Source: GCA-020356105 sp041602815
Lineage (GTDB): Bacteria; Pseudomonadota; Alphaproteobacteria; UBA8366; JADFVY01
Length of the DNA stretch: 8,862 nt
Reading direction: 5' to 3'
Assembly: GCA_041602815.1 (NCBI GenBank)
Contig: JBFIFO010000153.1
Coordinates: 1 to 8,862, forward strand
The stretch's first letter is position 1, and every line of letters begins with the position of its first letter. Under the pieces are notes generated by a model, which worked only from the letters and a program-made list of their open reading frames with translations, did not search any database and was not told where the DNA came from. Both the position numbers and the translations under genes were made by a program. Of the stretch, positions 1 to 6,453 are shown one piece after another.

Positions 1-502
<502 letters not shown>

Positions 503-541
503 GGCGGTGCGCCCGTGACTGGTGGATGACAGAGCGGCGGC

Positions 542-569
542 ACTATAGCGGCTGCGGCTCCACGCGCAA
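542..569 (-). promoter_or_regulatory. Candidate sigma70-type promoter of argG
   Basis: Reading the minus strand, TTGCGC (569-564) is followed after 16 nt by TATAGT (547-542). The -10 matches TATAAT at five of six positions; the -35 matches only its TTG. Transcription would start about 30-35 nt upstream of the argG ATG. The site is the only AT-rich step in the 108-nt gap. This is a pattern match without experimental support. Confidence 0.35.
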
Positions 570-575
570 GGCCCG

Positions 576-603
576 CCGCCGCAAGGCGCAACCGCGCCGG
601 CGG
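576..603 (-). terminator. GC hairpin after the MFS gene (possible terminator, no T-tract)
   Basis: A stem GGCGC-loop(4)-GCGCC (585-598) is extended by CCGCC (576-580) pairing with GGCGG (599-603) across a 4-nt bulge. It begins 8 nt past the stop codon of the MFS gene and precedes the argG promoter candidate. It lacks a run of T residues, so it could be a weak or Rho-assisted terminator, a 3'-end stabiliser, or chance pairing in GC-rich DNA. Confidence 0.3.
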
Positions 604-610
604 CAAGCGC

Positions 611-1804
611 CTAGCCTACGCCGCCACGCCGGGACCAGGCCGGCAGCAGGGCGAGTGTGCCGGCGGCCAACACCGCGCCGGCGAGCGCGAACACCGGCGG
701 ATAGGCGTGCATCGCCGCGAACAGGGCCGACAGCCCGTAGAAACCGGCGGCCTGGGCCAGCGCGAAGAACAGCGTCATTAGCCACCACAGCCGCCGTTGC
801 CCGAGCCGGCCGCCGATCTCGCCGGCGCGGCCGGCGAACAGGGCGACGGTGGCGGGCATGGTCAGGCCGAACAGCACCGAGGAGACGATCTGCAGCTCCG
901 GCACCCGGATGGCGACGGGAAACAGGACTGCGGCGGTGCTGAGCATCATCGTGGCGAACAGCGTCCGGCCGAAGCCGAAGCGGTCGCCAAGTCGGCCCAC
1001 GGCGAACGGCGTCGCCGCGGCGAGGAAACCGATCACCGTCCAGTGCACGCCGCCGGCGGTGATCCCGAGGGCCAGCTCGCGGGACAGGTAATCGACCCAG
1101 AGCACGGAATGGGGCGCGATGCCGACGGCGTAGGTGGCATAGGACAGGCAGAGCAGGACCGCCGGGATGCCCCACCGCGCCGGCGGGTCGCCGGTCGGCG
1201 GTGCCAGCTCGGCCTCCGGCGGCTCGCGCCAGAAGGCGTGAACCAGGCCCGCCAGCACGAGGACGGCGAGCGCGAGGCCCGACCACGCCACGCTCGCCCC
1301 GAGACCGGCCAGCAGCGGCACGATGGTCCCGCTCGCCGCGACCCCGAGCCCGACGCCGGTGAACACCATCCCGGTCAGCACGCCCCAGCGCGCCGCCGGG
1401 GTCAGCGCAAGCACCGCCGGCCCGACCAGCACGATCAGCACCGCGCCGCCATAGCCGGCAGCGAAGCGCCAAACGGCGAGCCAGGGATAGCCCCAGGGTA
1501 GCGCCGCCGCAGCCAGCGAGACAAGGCACAGGAGGAGGTTCAGGCGCATGGCGCGGCCGGTGCCGAGGCGCAGCGCGGTCCACCAGGCGGTCGCGGCGCC
1601 GAGGAAATAGCCGGCGAAGTTGACGGCGCCGAGATAGCCGGCCTCGGCGGCGGTGATCCAGCCCTCGCCGATCATCACCGGGACCAGCGGCGTGTAGGCG
1701 AAGCGGCAGATGCCGACGCCGATCAGGCCTCCGGCGAGCCCGACGAAGGCCAGTTTGCGCACCCCGCCCCGGTCGCCGACCAGGGCGTGCCCGGCCTCGC
1801 TCAT
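611..1804 (-). CDS. YbfB/YjiJ-family MFS transporter
   Basis: Predicted inner-membrane major facilitator of 397 aa with about 12 hydrophobic segments. The N-terminal helix contains GVGICRFAYTPLVPVM (residues 29-44), and AGYLGAVNFAGYFLGA (55-70) follows, a pattern typical of the YbfB/YjiJ group of MFS proteins. A motif A-like loop GRLGDRFGFGR (270-280) opens the second half. The central cytoplasmic loop (about 192-211) is proline- and acid-rich. The substrate of this group is generally unknown. The ATG at 1804-1802 overlaps the TGA of the upstream lyase-family gene in an ATGA, so translation is probably coupled, and the same reading frame continues upstream only as a shadow of that gene. As third gene of the operon it probably imports the substrate or exports the product of the two enzymes encoded before it; that role is inferred from position alone. 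Confidence 0.9.
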   Translation of the reverse strand: MSEAGHALVGDRGGVRKLAFVGLAGGLIGVGICRFAYTPLVPVMIGEGWITAAEAGYLGAVNFAGYFLGAATAWWTALRLGTGRAMRLNLLLCLVSLAAAALPWGYPWLAVWRFAAGYGGAVLIVLVGPAVLALTPAARWGVLTGMVFTGVGLGVAASGTIVPLLAGLGASVAWSGLALAVLVLAGLVHAFWREPPEAELAPPTGDPPARWGIPAVLLCLSYATYAVGIAPHSVLWVDYLSRELALGITAGGVHWTVIGFLAAATPFAVGRLGDRFGFGRTLFATMMLSTAAVLFPVAIRVPELQIVSSVLFGLTMPATVALFAGRAGEIGGRLGQRRLWWLMTLFFALAQAAGFYGLSALFAAMHAYPPVFALAGAVLAAGTLALLPAWSRRGGVG

Positions 1805-2718
1805 GTGCCGCCGGTTCCGATCAGCGCGAACAGGCGCGGCAGGTCGACGCAGATCTCGTCCGCCTCGAGGCTGCGGTCGGCCTCGAGGATCGTCCGGCAG
1901 GCCCGCTCCATCGCGAGGAACGCCGCGCGCAACAGATGGTTGGCGTGGATGACGATCGAGACGCCGCGGTCGAACAGCTCTTCGTCGCGGACGAAGTTGT
2001 ACGCGGTCGGGATGCACAGCAGCGGCTTGTCGATCCCGGTCTCCTCGCGCAGCGCGCAGAACGCGTCGATGAAGGCGAACACCTCCTCGCCGCTCCTGTC
2101 CTTGGAGTGGATGACGATGCCGTCGGCCGCCGAATCGAGGTAGACCCGGGCCCGCGCCAGCGCGTCGTCGAGGCCGGCGCCGGCGATCAGGCTCTCGATG
2201 CGCGCGAACACCAGCACCTCGCCGCTCAGCATGGCGTCCCGCCCTTGCGCGATCTTGTCGGCGAAGGCGGCGGGATCCTCGAGGTCGTGATGGACGCCGG
2301 CGGCAAGGCTCGTGCGCTTCGGGAACACCTTGTCCTCGACGATGATCAGCGAGACGCCCAGCGCCTCCAGCCGGGTGCATAGATAGCGGAAGGCCAGCGC
2401 GTCGCCGCCGGTGTCCGCATCGGCGATCAGCGGCTTGTCGGTCGCGGCGGCGATCTCCTCGATGGTCTCGAGCTTCCGCTCCTGGCGCGCCAGCTCCACG
2501 TCCGGCAGCGCGCGGCTCGAGGCGCAGGTGAAGCCGGACAGCCACAGCGCATCGAATTCCTTAGCCGCCCCGCCGGGCCCGTCGACCGCCACTTCGTTGC
2601 CGATCAGCCCGGACAGCGGGTTGTGCGCCTCGATCGCCCGCAGCCGGCGGCCCTCCGCCAGCATCGCCTTGATGCGGCCGCGGCGGTGCTCGGCGAGGAT
2701 CCGGTGTTTCAGGGTCAT
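1801..2718 (-). CDS. PEP mutase / isocitrate lyase superfamily enzyme, phosphonopyruvate hydrolase-like
   Basis: A 305-aa TIM-barrel enzyme of the isocitrate lyase/PEP mutase superfamily. Residues matching the PEP mutase active site are visible: LSG 60-62, Asp73 (Asp58 of Mytilus PEP mutase), Asp100 and Asp102 in ADADTG, the gating loop EDKVFPKRTSL (128-138), Arg173 in FARIES and His204 in IHSK. The C-C lyase motif with its catalytic cysteine (KKCGH type) is absent, which argues against methylisocitrate or isocitrate lyase. The loop has Thr136 where PEP mutase has its key Asn122; from memory, phosphonopyruvate hydrolase PalA has Thr there, so cleavage of phosphonopyruvate to pyruvate and phosphate is the favoured activity. 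Compared with both families there is an insertion of about 13-15 residues (43-57) before the LSG strand. The ATG at 2718 has GGGAGGG (2733-2727) as ribosome site inside the end of the upstream gene. Family certain; substrate inferred. Confidence 0.88.
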   Translation of the reverse strand: MTLKHRILAEHRRGRIKAMLAEGRRLRAIEAHNPLSGLIGNEVAVDGPGGAAKEFDALWLSGFTCASSRALPDVELARQERKLETIEEIAAATDKPLIADADTGGDALAFRYLCTRLEALGVSLIIVEDKVFPKRTSLAAGVHHDLEDPAAFADKIAQGRDAMLSGEVLVFARIESLIAGAGLDDALARARVYLDSAADGIVIHSKDRSGEEVFAFIDAFCALREETGIDKPLLCIPTAYNFVRDEELFDRGVSIVIHANHLLRAAFLAMERACRTILEADRSLEADEICVDLPRLFALIGTGGT

Positions 2719-2722
2719 CGTC

Positions 2723-3661
2723 TCAGCCCTCCCGCGCCAGCACGCTGAGCACGTTCTGCACCGTCAGCACGCTGATCCAGCGATTGCCCTCGATGCTGAC
2801 CCCGGCGATGTGCGGGGTGAGGATCAGGTTCGGCACGCCGTCATATAGGGCGCCGCGTTCCGCCGACATCGGCTCTTGCGCGAACACGTCCATCGCGGCG
2901 CCGCCGAGGGTGCCGGCGCGCAGCGCCGCGACCAGGGCGTCCTCGTCGACGATGCCGCCGCGCGTCGTGTTGATCAGGATCGCATCGTCCTTCATGCGCT
3001 TGAGCGCCGCCGCGTCGATCATGTTGGCCGTCTGTTCGGTGAACGGCGTATGCAGGCTGACGACGTCGGAGATCTCCAGCAGCCGCGCCAGCGGCACCGC
3101 CTCGACCCGCAGCTCGCGCCAGGCCGGGTCTTCTTCGTGCACGAAGGGATCGTACGCCACCAGCGTCATGCCCAGGGCCGAGGCGCGCGTCGCGACGTGG
3201 CGGGCGATATCGCCGAAACCAATCAGCCCCAGCGTCGCGCCGGCGGCCTCGCGCCCGATCAGGTCGCCTCGGGGCCATTCGCCGGCGATCACCCGGCCGG
3301 TCGCCCCATAGGCGCCGCGCAGCAGCACCAGCATGGTGGCGATGACGTATTCGGCGACGGACACCGCGTTGGCTCCGCGCGCCGGGCAGACCTCCACGCT
3401 CCTCTTGGAACAGGCCGCAAGGTCGATGCGCTCCAGCCCGACGCCGAGGCGGCCGATCACCTTGAGATTCGGGCAGGCCTCCAGCAGCGCAGCGTCGACC
3501 CTCGTGCGGTTGCGCACGATCAGCGCCCGCGCCTGTGCAGCCTCGCGGACCAGGTCCTCCGGCCGGTCGACGAGGTCCTTGTCGTACAGGACGTCATGCG
3601 TCGCCGCCAGGTCGGCCGCGACGTCGTCGTCCATGAACTCGGTGATCACGATATCCGCCAC
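2723..3661 (-). CDS. D-isomer-specific 2-hydroxyacid dehydrogenase ((S)-sulfolactate dehydrogenase-like)
   Basis: NAD(P)-dependent oxidoreductase of 312 aa interconverting a 2-hydroxyacid and a 2-oxoacid in the cytosol. The Rossmann motif GFGDIA is at residues 148-153, with Asp171 (AYDPF) at the end of beta-2, which favours NAD over NADP. The catalytic set is Arg234 (NTTRGG), Glu263 (AQEP) and His284 (TPHIAG). There is no ACT domain, unlike long SerA. The N terminus (MADIVITEFMDDD) and the VGRLGVGLxxIDL-type stretch at about 68-81 recall proteins annotated as (S)-sulfolactate dehydrogenase SlcC; that resemblance is from memory. The start is GTG at 3661-3659 behind a purine-rich GGGGGG stretch. 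Its stop is 4 nt before the PEP mutase-like gene, so the two are co-transcribed. A product or substrate such as phosphonopyruvate/phosphonolactate or sulfopyruvate/sulfolactate would fit both; glycerate- or phosphoglycerate-type substrates cannot be excluded. Confidence 0.9.
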   Translation of the reverse strand: MADIVITEFMDDDVAADLAATHDVLYDKDLVDRPEDLVREAAQARALIVRNRTRVDAALLEACPNLKVIGRLGVGLERIDLAACSKRSVEVCPARGANAVSVAEYVIATMLVLLRGAYGATGRVIAGEWPRGDLIGREAAGATLGLIGFGDIARHVATRASALGMTLVAYDPFVHEEDPAWRELRVEAVPLARLLEISDVVSLHTPFTEQTANMIDAAALKRMKDDAILINTTRGGIVDEDALVAALRAGTLGGAAMDVFAQEPMSAERGALYDGVPNLILTPHIAGVSIEGNRWISVLTVQNVLSVLAREG

Positions 3662-3888
3662 CCTGCCCCCCTGTCCGGTATGACGTTACCTAAGTGATCG
3701 GCGGTCCGGGCGGACGGGCCGAGGGCCGCCGGCGTGTGGTACCGGCCATGATACGCATTGCAGGATCATCCATCGAACGAATTCCGCGCCGCGGCTGCGC
3801 CGACCGGCCAGCGCGCGAAACGACCCCATGCGTTAGGGATTTCCGCGGGTTTCGGGAGCGCCGCCGGTCCCCCGGGGCCGAACAAACA

Positions 3889-4101
3889 TCAGTCCGGCGG
3901 CGGGATGAGCTTCTCCTCGTCGCGGTCGCGCGGCGGCGGCAGGCTGCGCCAGTCGATGAACGCGAGGACCCAGATCATGACGAGGCCGACCAGCGGGACG
4001 ATCTGGGTGAGGCCCCACCAGGCCGAGAATCCGGCCTTCTGCGCGATGCGCGCGGCCATGCCGACGGCGGCCGCCATCAGCAGCACGGACATGAAGTTCA
4101 A
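3889..4101 (-). CDS. Small two-helix membrane protein (downstream paralogue)
   Basis: A hydrophobic protein of 67-70 aa with two predicted membrane segments and a charged, proline-rich tail ending DRDEEKLIPPPD. The core RIAQKAGFSAWWGLTQIVP, followed by a second helix ending VLAFIDW, resembles the C-terminal helix pair of small 'KAGxxxWWxLxxIPxxxLxxxxxLAFxxW' membrane proteins of unknown function. It is clearly related to the protein encoded just upstream. The start is chosen as TTG at 4101-4099, which overlaps the upstream TGA and has GGAGG 7 nt before it. The ATG at 4092 is the alternative, but its GGAGG would be 16 nt away. No function can be assigned; membrane location is inferred from hydrophobicity. 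Confidence 0.7.
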   Translation of the reverse strand: MNFMSVLLMAAAVGMAARIAQKAGFSAWWGLTQIVPLVGLVMIWVLAFIDWRSLPPPRDRDEEKLIPPPD

Positions 4102-4298
4102 CGGGAATCCTCCATCCGGCGGGTGGTCGCCGGCCATTCGGCGAAGGCCAGGATCGCCATGGCGATCAGCGGCCCGGCGAACGGGATCAGCACGGTCAGC
4201 GCCACCGCCGGCGAAAACCCGGCGCGGCCGAAGATGCGCCACGCCGGATACAGGAACAGCACCGCCGAGGCGATGACGATAACGATAAGTCCGCTCAC
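4098..4298 (-). CDS. Small two-helix membrane protein (upstream paralogue)
   Basis: A 66-aa hydrophobic protein with two predicted membrane segments (about residues 3-18 and 31-53) joined by a short basic loop AWRIFGRAGFS, and a polar tail. It matches the next gene downstream over the loop and second helix: RI..(R/K)AGFS, LT..(I/V)P, G, LAF and (E/D)W are shared, 14 identities in about 35 positions. The start is GTG at 4298-4296 with GGGGGAG about 6 nt upstream, a strong ribosome site. It lies 54 nt after rlmN on the same strand and touches the next gene, so the three may be one transcript. Function unknown; the tandem pair suggests local duplication and perhaps a hetero-oligomer. Confidence 0.72.
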   Translation of the reverse strand: MSGLIVIVIASAVLFLYPAWRIFGRAGFSPAVALTVLIPFAGPLIAMAILAFAEWPATTRRMEDSR

Positions 4299-4352
4299 TG
4301 CGTCTCCCCCGTCCGTTCGAAAAGCCGCTGCATGACTCCGGCTGCCGTTGCG

Positions 4353-5579
4353 TCACGCCCGCGGGAGGCCCTCCTTCGTATCCCCCCGCCGTTTCCAGCC
4401 GGGGATGCGCACGCTCTCGGACTTCAGCTGGCCGCAGGCGGCGGCGATGTCCTGGCCGCGCGGGGTGCGGACGGTGGCCATGATGCCGGCATTGCGGATG
4501 ATCTCGCCGAAGCGCTGCACGCGCCCGGGTTCGGACGTCTCGTAGCGGCTGCCCGGCCAGGGGTTGAAGGGGATGAGGTTGATCTTCGACGGGATCCCTT
4601 CCAGCAGGCGCAGCAGCTCGCGCGCGTCGGCATCCGAATCGTTCACCCCCTCCAGCATGACGTATTCGAAGGTGATGCGCCGCGCGTTCGACAGCGACGG
4701 GTAGTCGCGGCAGGCGGCCAGCAGGTCGGCGAGCGGCCAGCGCTTGTTGACCGGCACCAGCTCGTCGCGCAGCTCGTCGCGCACCGCATGCAGCGAGATC
4801 GCCAGCATGACCCGCATCTCGGTCCCGGCGCGGCGGATCTCCGGCACGATGCCGGAGGTCGACAGGGTGATGCGCCGGCGCGAGAAATTCAGCCCCTTCT
4901 CGTCCTTGATCAGGTCGACCGCCGCCTTGACATGATCGTAGTTGAACAGCGGCTCGCCCATGCCCATGAACACGACGTTGGTGATCCGGCGGTCGTCGCT
5001 CGGCGTCGGCCATTCGCCCAGCTCGTCGCGCGCCATCATCACCTGGCCGGCGATCTCGCCCGCCGTGAGGTTGCGCACCCAGGCCTGGGTGCCGGTGTGG
5101 CAGAACGAGCAGGTGAGCGTGCAGCCGACCTGGCTCGAGACGCACAGCGTGCCGCGCTCCTCCTCGGGGATGTAGACGGTCTCGACCTCGTTGCCGTCTG
5201 CCAGGCGCAGCAGCCACTTGCGGGTGCCGTCCTGCGAGACCTGCGCCGTGACGATGTGCGGCCGGCCGATACTGCAGGTCTCGGCCAGCCTTGCGCGCAG
5301 CGACTTGGAGATGTCGGTCATCGCCGCGAAATCGGTGACGCCGCGGAAATAGATCCAGTTGAAGATCTGGTCGGCGCGGAAGCGCTTCTCGCCCAACGTC
5401 TCCATTTCGCGGACCAGCTCGGCCCGTGTCAGCCCGACGAGGTCGGTGCGGGACCCCGCCGCCGGCGCGGCCATGGGCCCGCCGGGCAGGAAATCGTTCA
5501 GGTTCGGCGCCGAGTCGGTCATGCCGCTGATATAGGGCGGCGGCGGCCTCCAGGCAAAGGGATTCGGCCCGCGCGCCAT
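4353..5579 (-). CDS. rlmN: Dual-specificity 23S rRNA/tRNA adenine-C2 methyltransferase RlmN
   Basis: Radical-SAM enzyme that methylates C2 of A2503 in 23S rRNA and A37 of certain tRNAs, aiding translational fidelity. In the 408-aa product the [4Fe-4S] cysteines CTLTCSFC are Cys153, Cys157 and Cys160. Cys146 (GTLCVSSQVG) and Cys382 (AACGQL) match the E. coli Cys118/Cys355 pair that carries and resolves the methyl intermediate. FMGMGEPLFNYD (204-215) is the SAM-binding GGE-like strand, and NLIPFNPWPG (334-343) is the family signature. The ATG at 5579 is preceded by GGGGAG about 6 nt upstream, whereas the internal ATG at 5522 (389 aa) has no ribosome site, so the longer form is preferred, although its first 20 residues are proline-rich and poorly conserved by eye. 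All key residues are intact. It diverges from the small gene at 5661 across 81 nt. Confidence 0.98.
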   Translation of the reverse strand: MARGPNPFAWRPPPPYISGMTDSAPNLNDFLPGGPMAAPAAGSRTDLVGLTRAELVREMETLGEKRFRADQIFNWIYFRGVTDFAAMTDISKSLRARLAETCSIGRPHIVTAQVSQDGTRKWLLRLADGNEVETVYIPEEERGTLCVSSQVGCTLTCSFCHTGTQAWVRNLTAGEIAGQVMMARDELGEWPTPSDDRRITNVVFMGMGEPLFNYDHVKAAVDLIKDEKGLNFSRRRITLSTSGIVPEIRRAGTEMRVMLAISLHAVRDELRDELVPVNKRWPLADLLAACRDYPSLSNARRITFEYVMLEGVNDSDADARELLRLLEGIPSKINLIPFNPWPGSRYETSEPGRVQRFGEIIRNAGIMATVRTPRGQDIAAACGQLKSESVRIPGWKRRGDTKEGLPRA

Positions 5580-5618
5580 TGCGCTCTCCCCGCTTGCGCG
5601 GCGGCACCGGGCCGTGCA

Positions 5619-5644
5619 CACTGATCGTTCGAAGCGCTTCAGTG
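5619..5644. promoter_or_regulatory. Inverted repeat CACTGA-N14-TCAGTG in divergent rlmN / small-gene region
   Basis: Six-base arms CACTGA (5619-5624) and TCAGTG (5639-5644) flank a spacer that contains the overlapping perfect palindrome GAAGCGCTTC (5631-5640). The site sits within the 81-nt gap between the divergent starts of rlmN and the 68-aa gene, where an operator could act on both. No known regulator consensus was recognised, and chance symmetry is possible. Confidence 0.25.
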
Positions 5645-5660
5645 GCAGCGGGGACCGACC

Positions 5661-5867
5661 ATGGCGTTGAGCGACAGCGAACTGGAAACCGCCATCTCGA
5701 TGCTGATCGACGAGATGGAGGGCGATCTCGGCGACCGGCACGAGATCTGGCTTCGGCTGCAGACCCTGCTGCAGCAGATCCGCGCCACCGGCATGCCGGT
5801 GCCCGACGACCTGCAGCGCATGGAGGAGGAGCTCGAGGCCGAGTTCGGCGCCGAGACGGGGAATTAA
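5661..5867 (+). CDS. Small acidic hypothetical protein
   Basis: A 68-aa soluble protein with no signal peptide or membrane segment, rich in Glu, Asp and Leu. It appears almost wholly helical: residues 4-20 (SDSELETAISMLIDEME), 26-42 (RHEIWLRLQTLLQQIRA), then the turn GMPVPDD and a third helix DLQRMEEELEAEFGAE. The heptad-like spacing suggests a small helical bundle or dimer. ATG at 5661 has a GGGGA ribosome site about 7 nt upstream (AGCGGGGACCGACC), and codon use is like the neighbouring genes, with strong third-position GC, so it is likely real. It resembles short conserved alphaproteobacterial hypothetical proteins, but I know no function. It faces away from rlmN and is followed by the repeat-rich non-coding stretch. 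Confidence 0.7.
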   Translation: MALSDSELETAISMLIDEMEGDLGDRHEIWLRLQTLLQQIRATGMPVPDDLQRMEEELEAEFGAETGN

Positions 5868-5946
5868 GCCGCGGTCCGCTCCTTCCACGTTCTTTCGAAC
5901 CGACACCGGGCGAGCTTGCGCTGAAGACGTCTGCACGGAAATAATG

Positions 5947-5987
5947 TGTCATTGCGAGGAGGCCGAAGGCCGACGCGGCAATCCAGG
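5947..5987. repeat. Dispersed palindromic repeat, CATTGCGAGG...CGGCAATCCAGG type
   Basis: The segment starts TGTCATTGCGAGG and ends GCGGCAATCCAGG. Its ATTGC (5951-5955) and GCAAT (5978-5982) pair around an inner GGCCGAAGGCC (5961-5971), giving a cruciform-prone core. Sequences of this CATTGCGAG...GCAATCCAG form are common interspersed repeats in many alphaproteobacterial genomes. Only this copy is in the window. Confidence 0.6.
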
Positions 5988-6177
5988 TCGGAGGACCATC
6001 GGGATTGTTGCGGCGCCCCCAAGCTGGAGTCCGTCGCATCGACGACCCGTCCCGGTATTACCGATCGTGCTGCCCCCTCCCCGACCCCTCCTGCCATGGC
6101 GGGTTCGCGCTTGCCCATCGCCCATAGTGCAAGGGAGAGGGGCTCGTTCGTGTCGCCTGTGCCCCGCCCCACGCACG

Positions 6178-6305
6178 CCTCATCCTGAGCCTGTCGAAGG
6201 ATGTGTACGAGGGGAGCCGTCCCTGGCCCAAGCGCCAGAAATTACAACGCTTTCAAGGCCTTCGCCTATCCCTCCGAGACATCCTTCGACAGGCTCAGGA
6301 TGAGG
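6178..6305. repeat. Bipartite inverted repeat with perfect 27-nt arms
   Basis: The left arm (6178-6204) contains CCTGAGCCTGTCGAAGGATG, and its exact reverse complement occupies 6279-6305. The 74-nt middle is unrelated, apart from weak continuation of pairing next to the arms (CGAGGGGA against TCCCTCCGA). CCTGAGCCTGTCGAAGG is a frequent dispersed palindromic motif in alphaproteobacteria; two head-to-head copies resemble BIME-type pairs. Transcribed from either side it would form a long stem and could end transcripts from both convergent genes. Confidence 0.75.
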
Positions 6306-6453
6306 TGATTGTGGAAAGGGCGCACATCATGACACGGCGTCCGCGTCAACCCGCAGATCTGTGCAATCGTCGCCAGGACGATGACACAAACATTGAAGTC
6401 TCGTGCCGGGAACCCCGACCGGGATATCCGGACTCTGCGGACCCGCCGCCGCC

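Larger units (their letters stand above)
5868..6453. other. Non-coding, repeat-rich stretch between convergent genes
   Basis: This 586-nt gap separates the ends of two convergent genes. Open frames exist in it on both strands but have no recognisable protein, no coherent ribosome sites and run through the palindromes. It holds a 41-nt dispersed repeat (5947-5987), a C-rich/G-rich inverted stretch (about 6070-6142), a pair of perfect 27-nt inverted arms (6178-6204 and 6279-6305) and a decayed fragment similar to the repeat at 8786-8810. It looks like a landing area for small palindromic elements; no RNA gene was recognised. Confidence 0.6.

Noticed and set aside
611..2545. Fusion of the PEP mutase-like gene and MFS transporter in one 644-codon frame
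   Set aside because: The part upstream of 1804 is a shifted frame of the lyase-family gene. The real genes overlap by ATGA in different frames.
3677..3690. GGTA-N6-TACC symmetric site just upstream of the dehydrogenase start, as a GntR-type operator
   Set aside because: Only four-base arms, no recognised consensus, and no regulator gene in the window to support it.
3745..3775. Possible minus-strand promoter TTCGAT-N18-TATCAT ahead of the dehydrogenase operon
   Set aside because: The -35 match is poor and the spacing long; in a 227-nt gap such a match is expected by chance.
4332..5624. 430-codon plus-strand open frame opposite rlmN
   Set aside because: It lies fully antisense to an unmistakable rlmN, has low-complexity Arg/Ala/Gly/Asp composition typical of GC-rich shadow frames, and shows no domain.
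5580..5936. N-terminal extension of RlmN up to 5936
   Set aside because: It would run antisense through the 68-aa gene, and the known family N terminus together with a GGGGAG ribosome site supports the start at 5579.
3889..6039. Very long minus-strand open frame (about 716 codons) running across rlmN and the first miniprotein
   Set aside because: Only its last 70 codons encode a plausible protein. The remainder is Arg/Pro/Ala-rich out-of-frame translation of rlmN and of repeat-containing intergenic DNA.
6070..6142. C-rich and G-rich stretches (CCCCTCCCC...GGGAGAGGGG) as a terminator
   Set aside because: Pairing is loose, the loop is long and there is no T-tract; it is noted only as part of the repeat-rich gap.
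5944..6303. Plus- and minus-strand open frames in the 5868-6453 gap
   Set aside because: They cross palindromic repeats, encode Arg/Pro-rich peptides without recognisable domains and lack ribosome sites.
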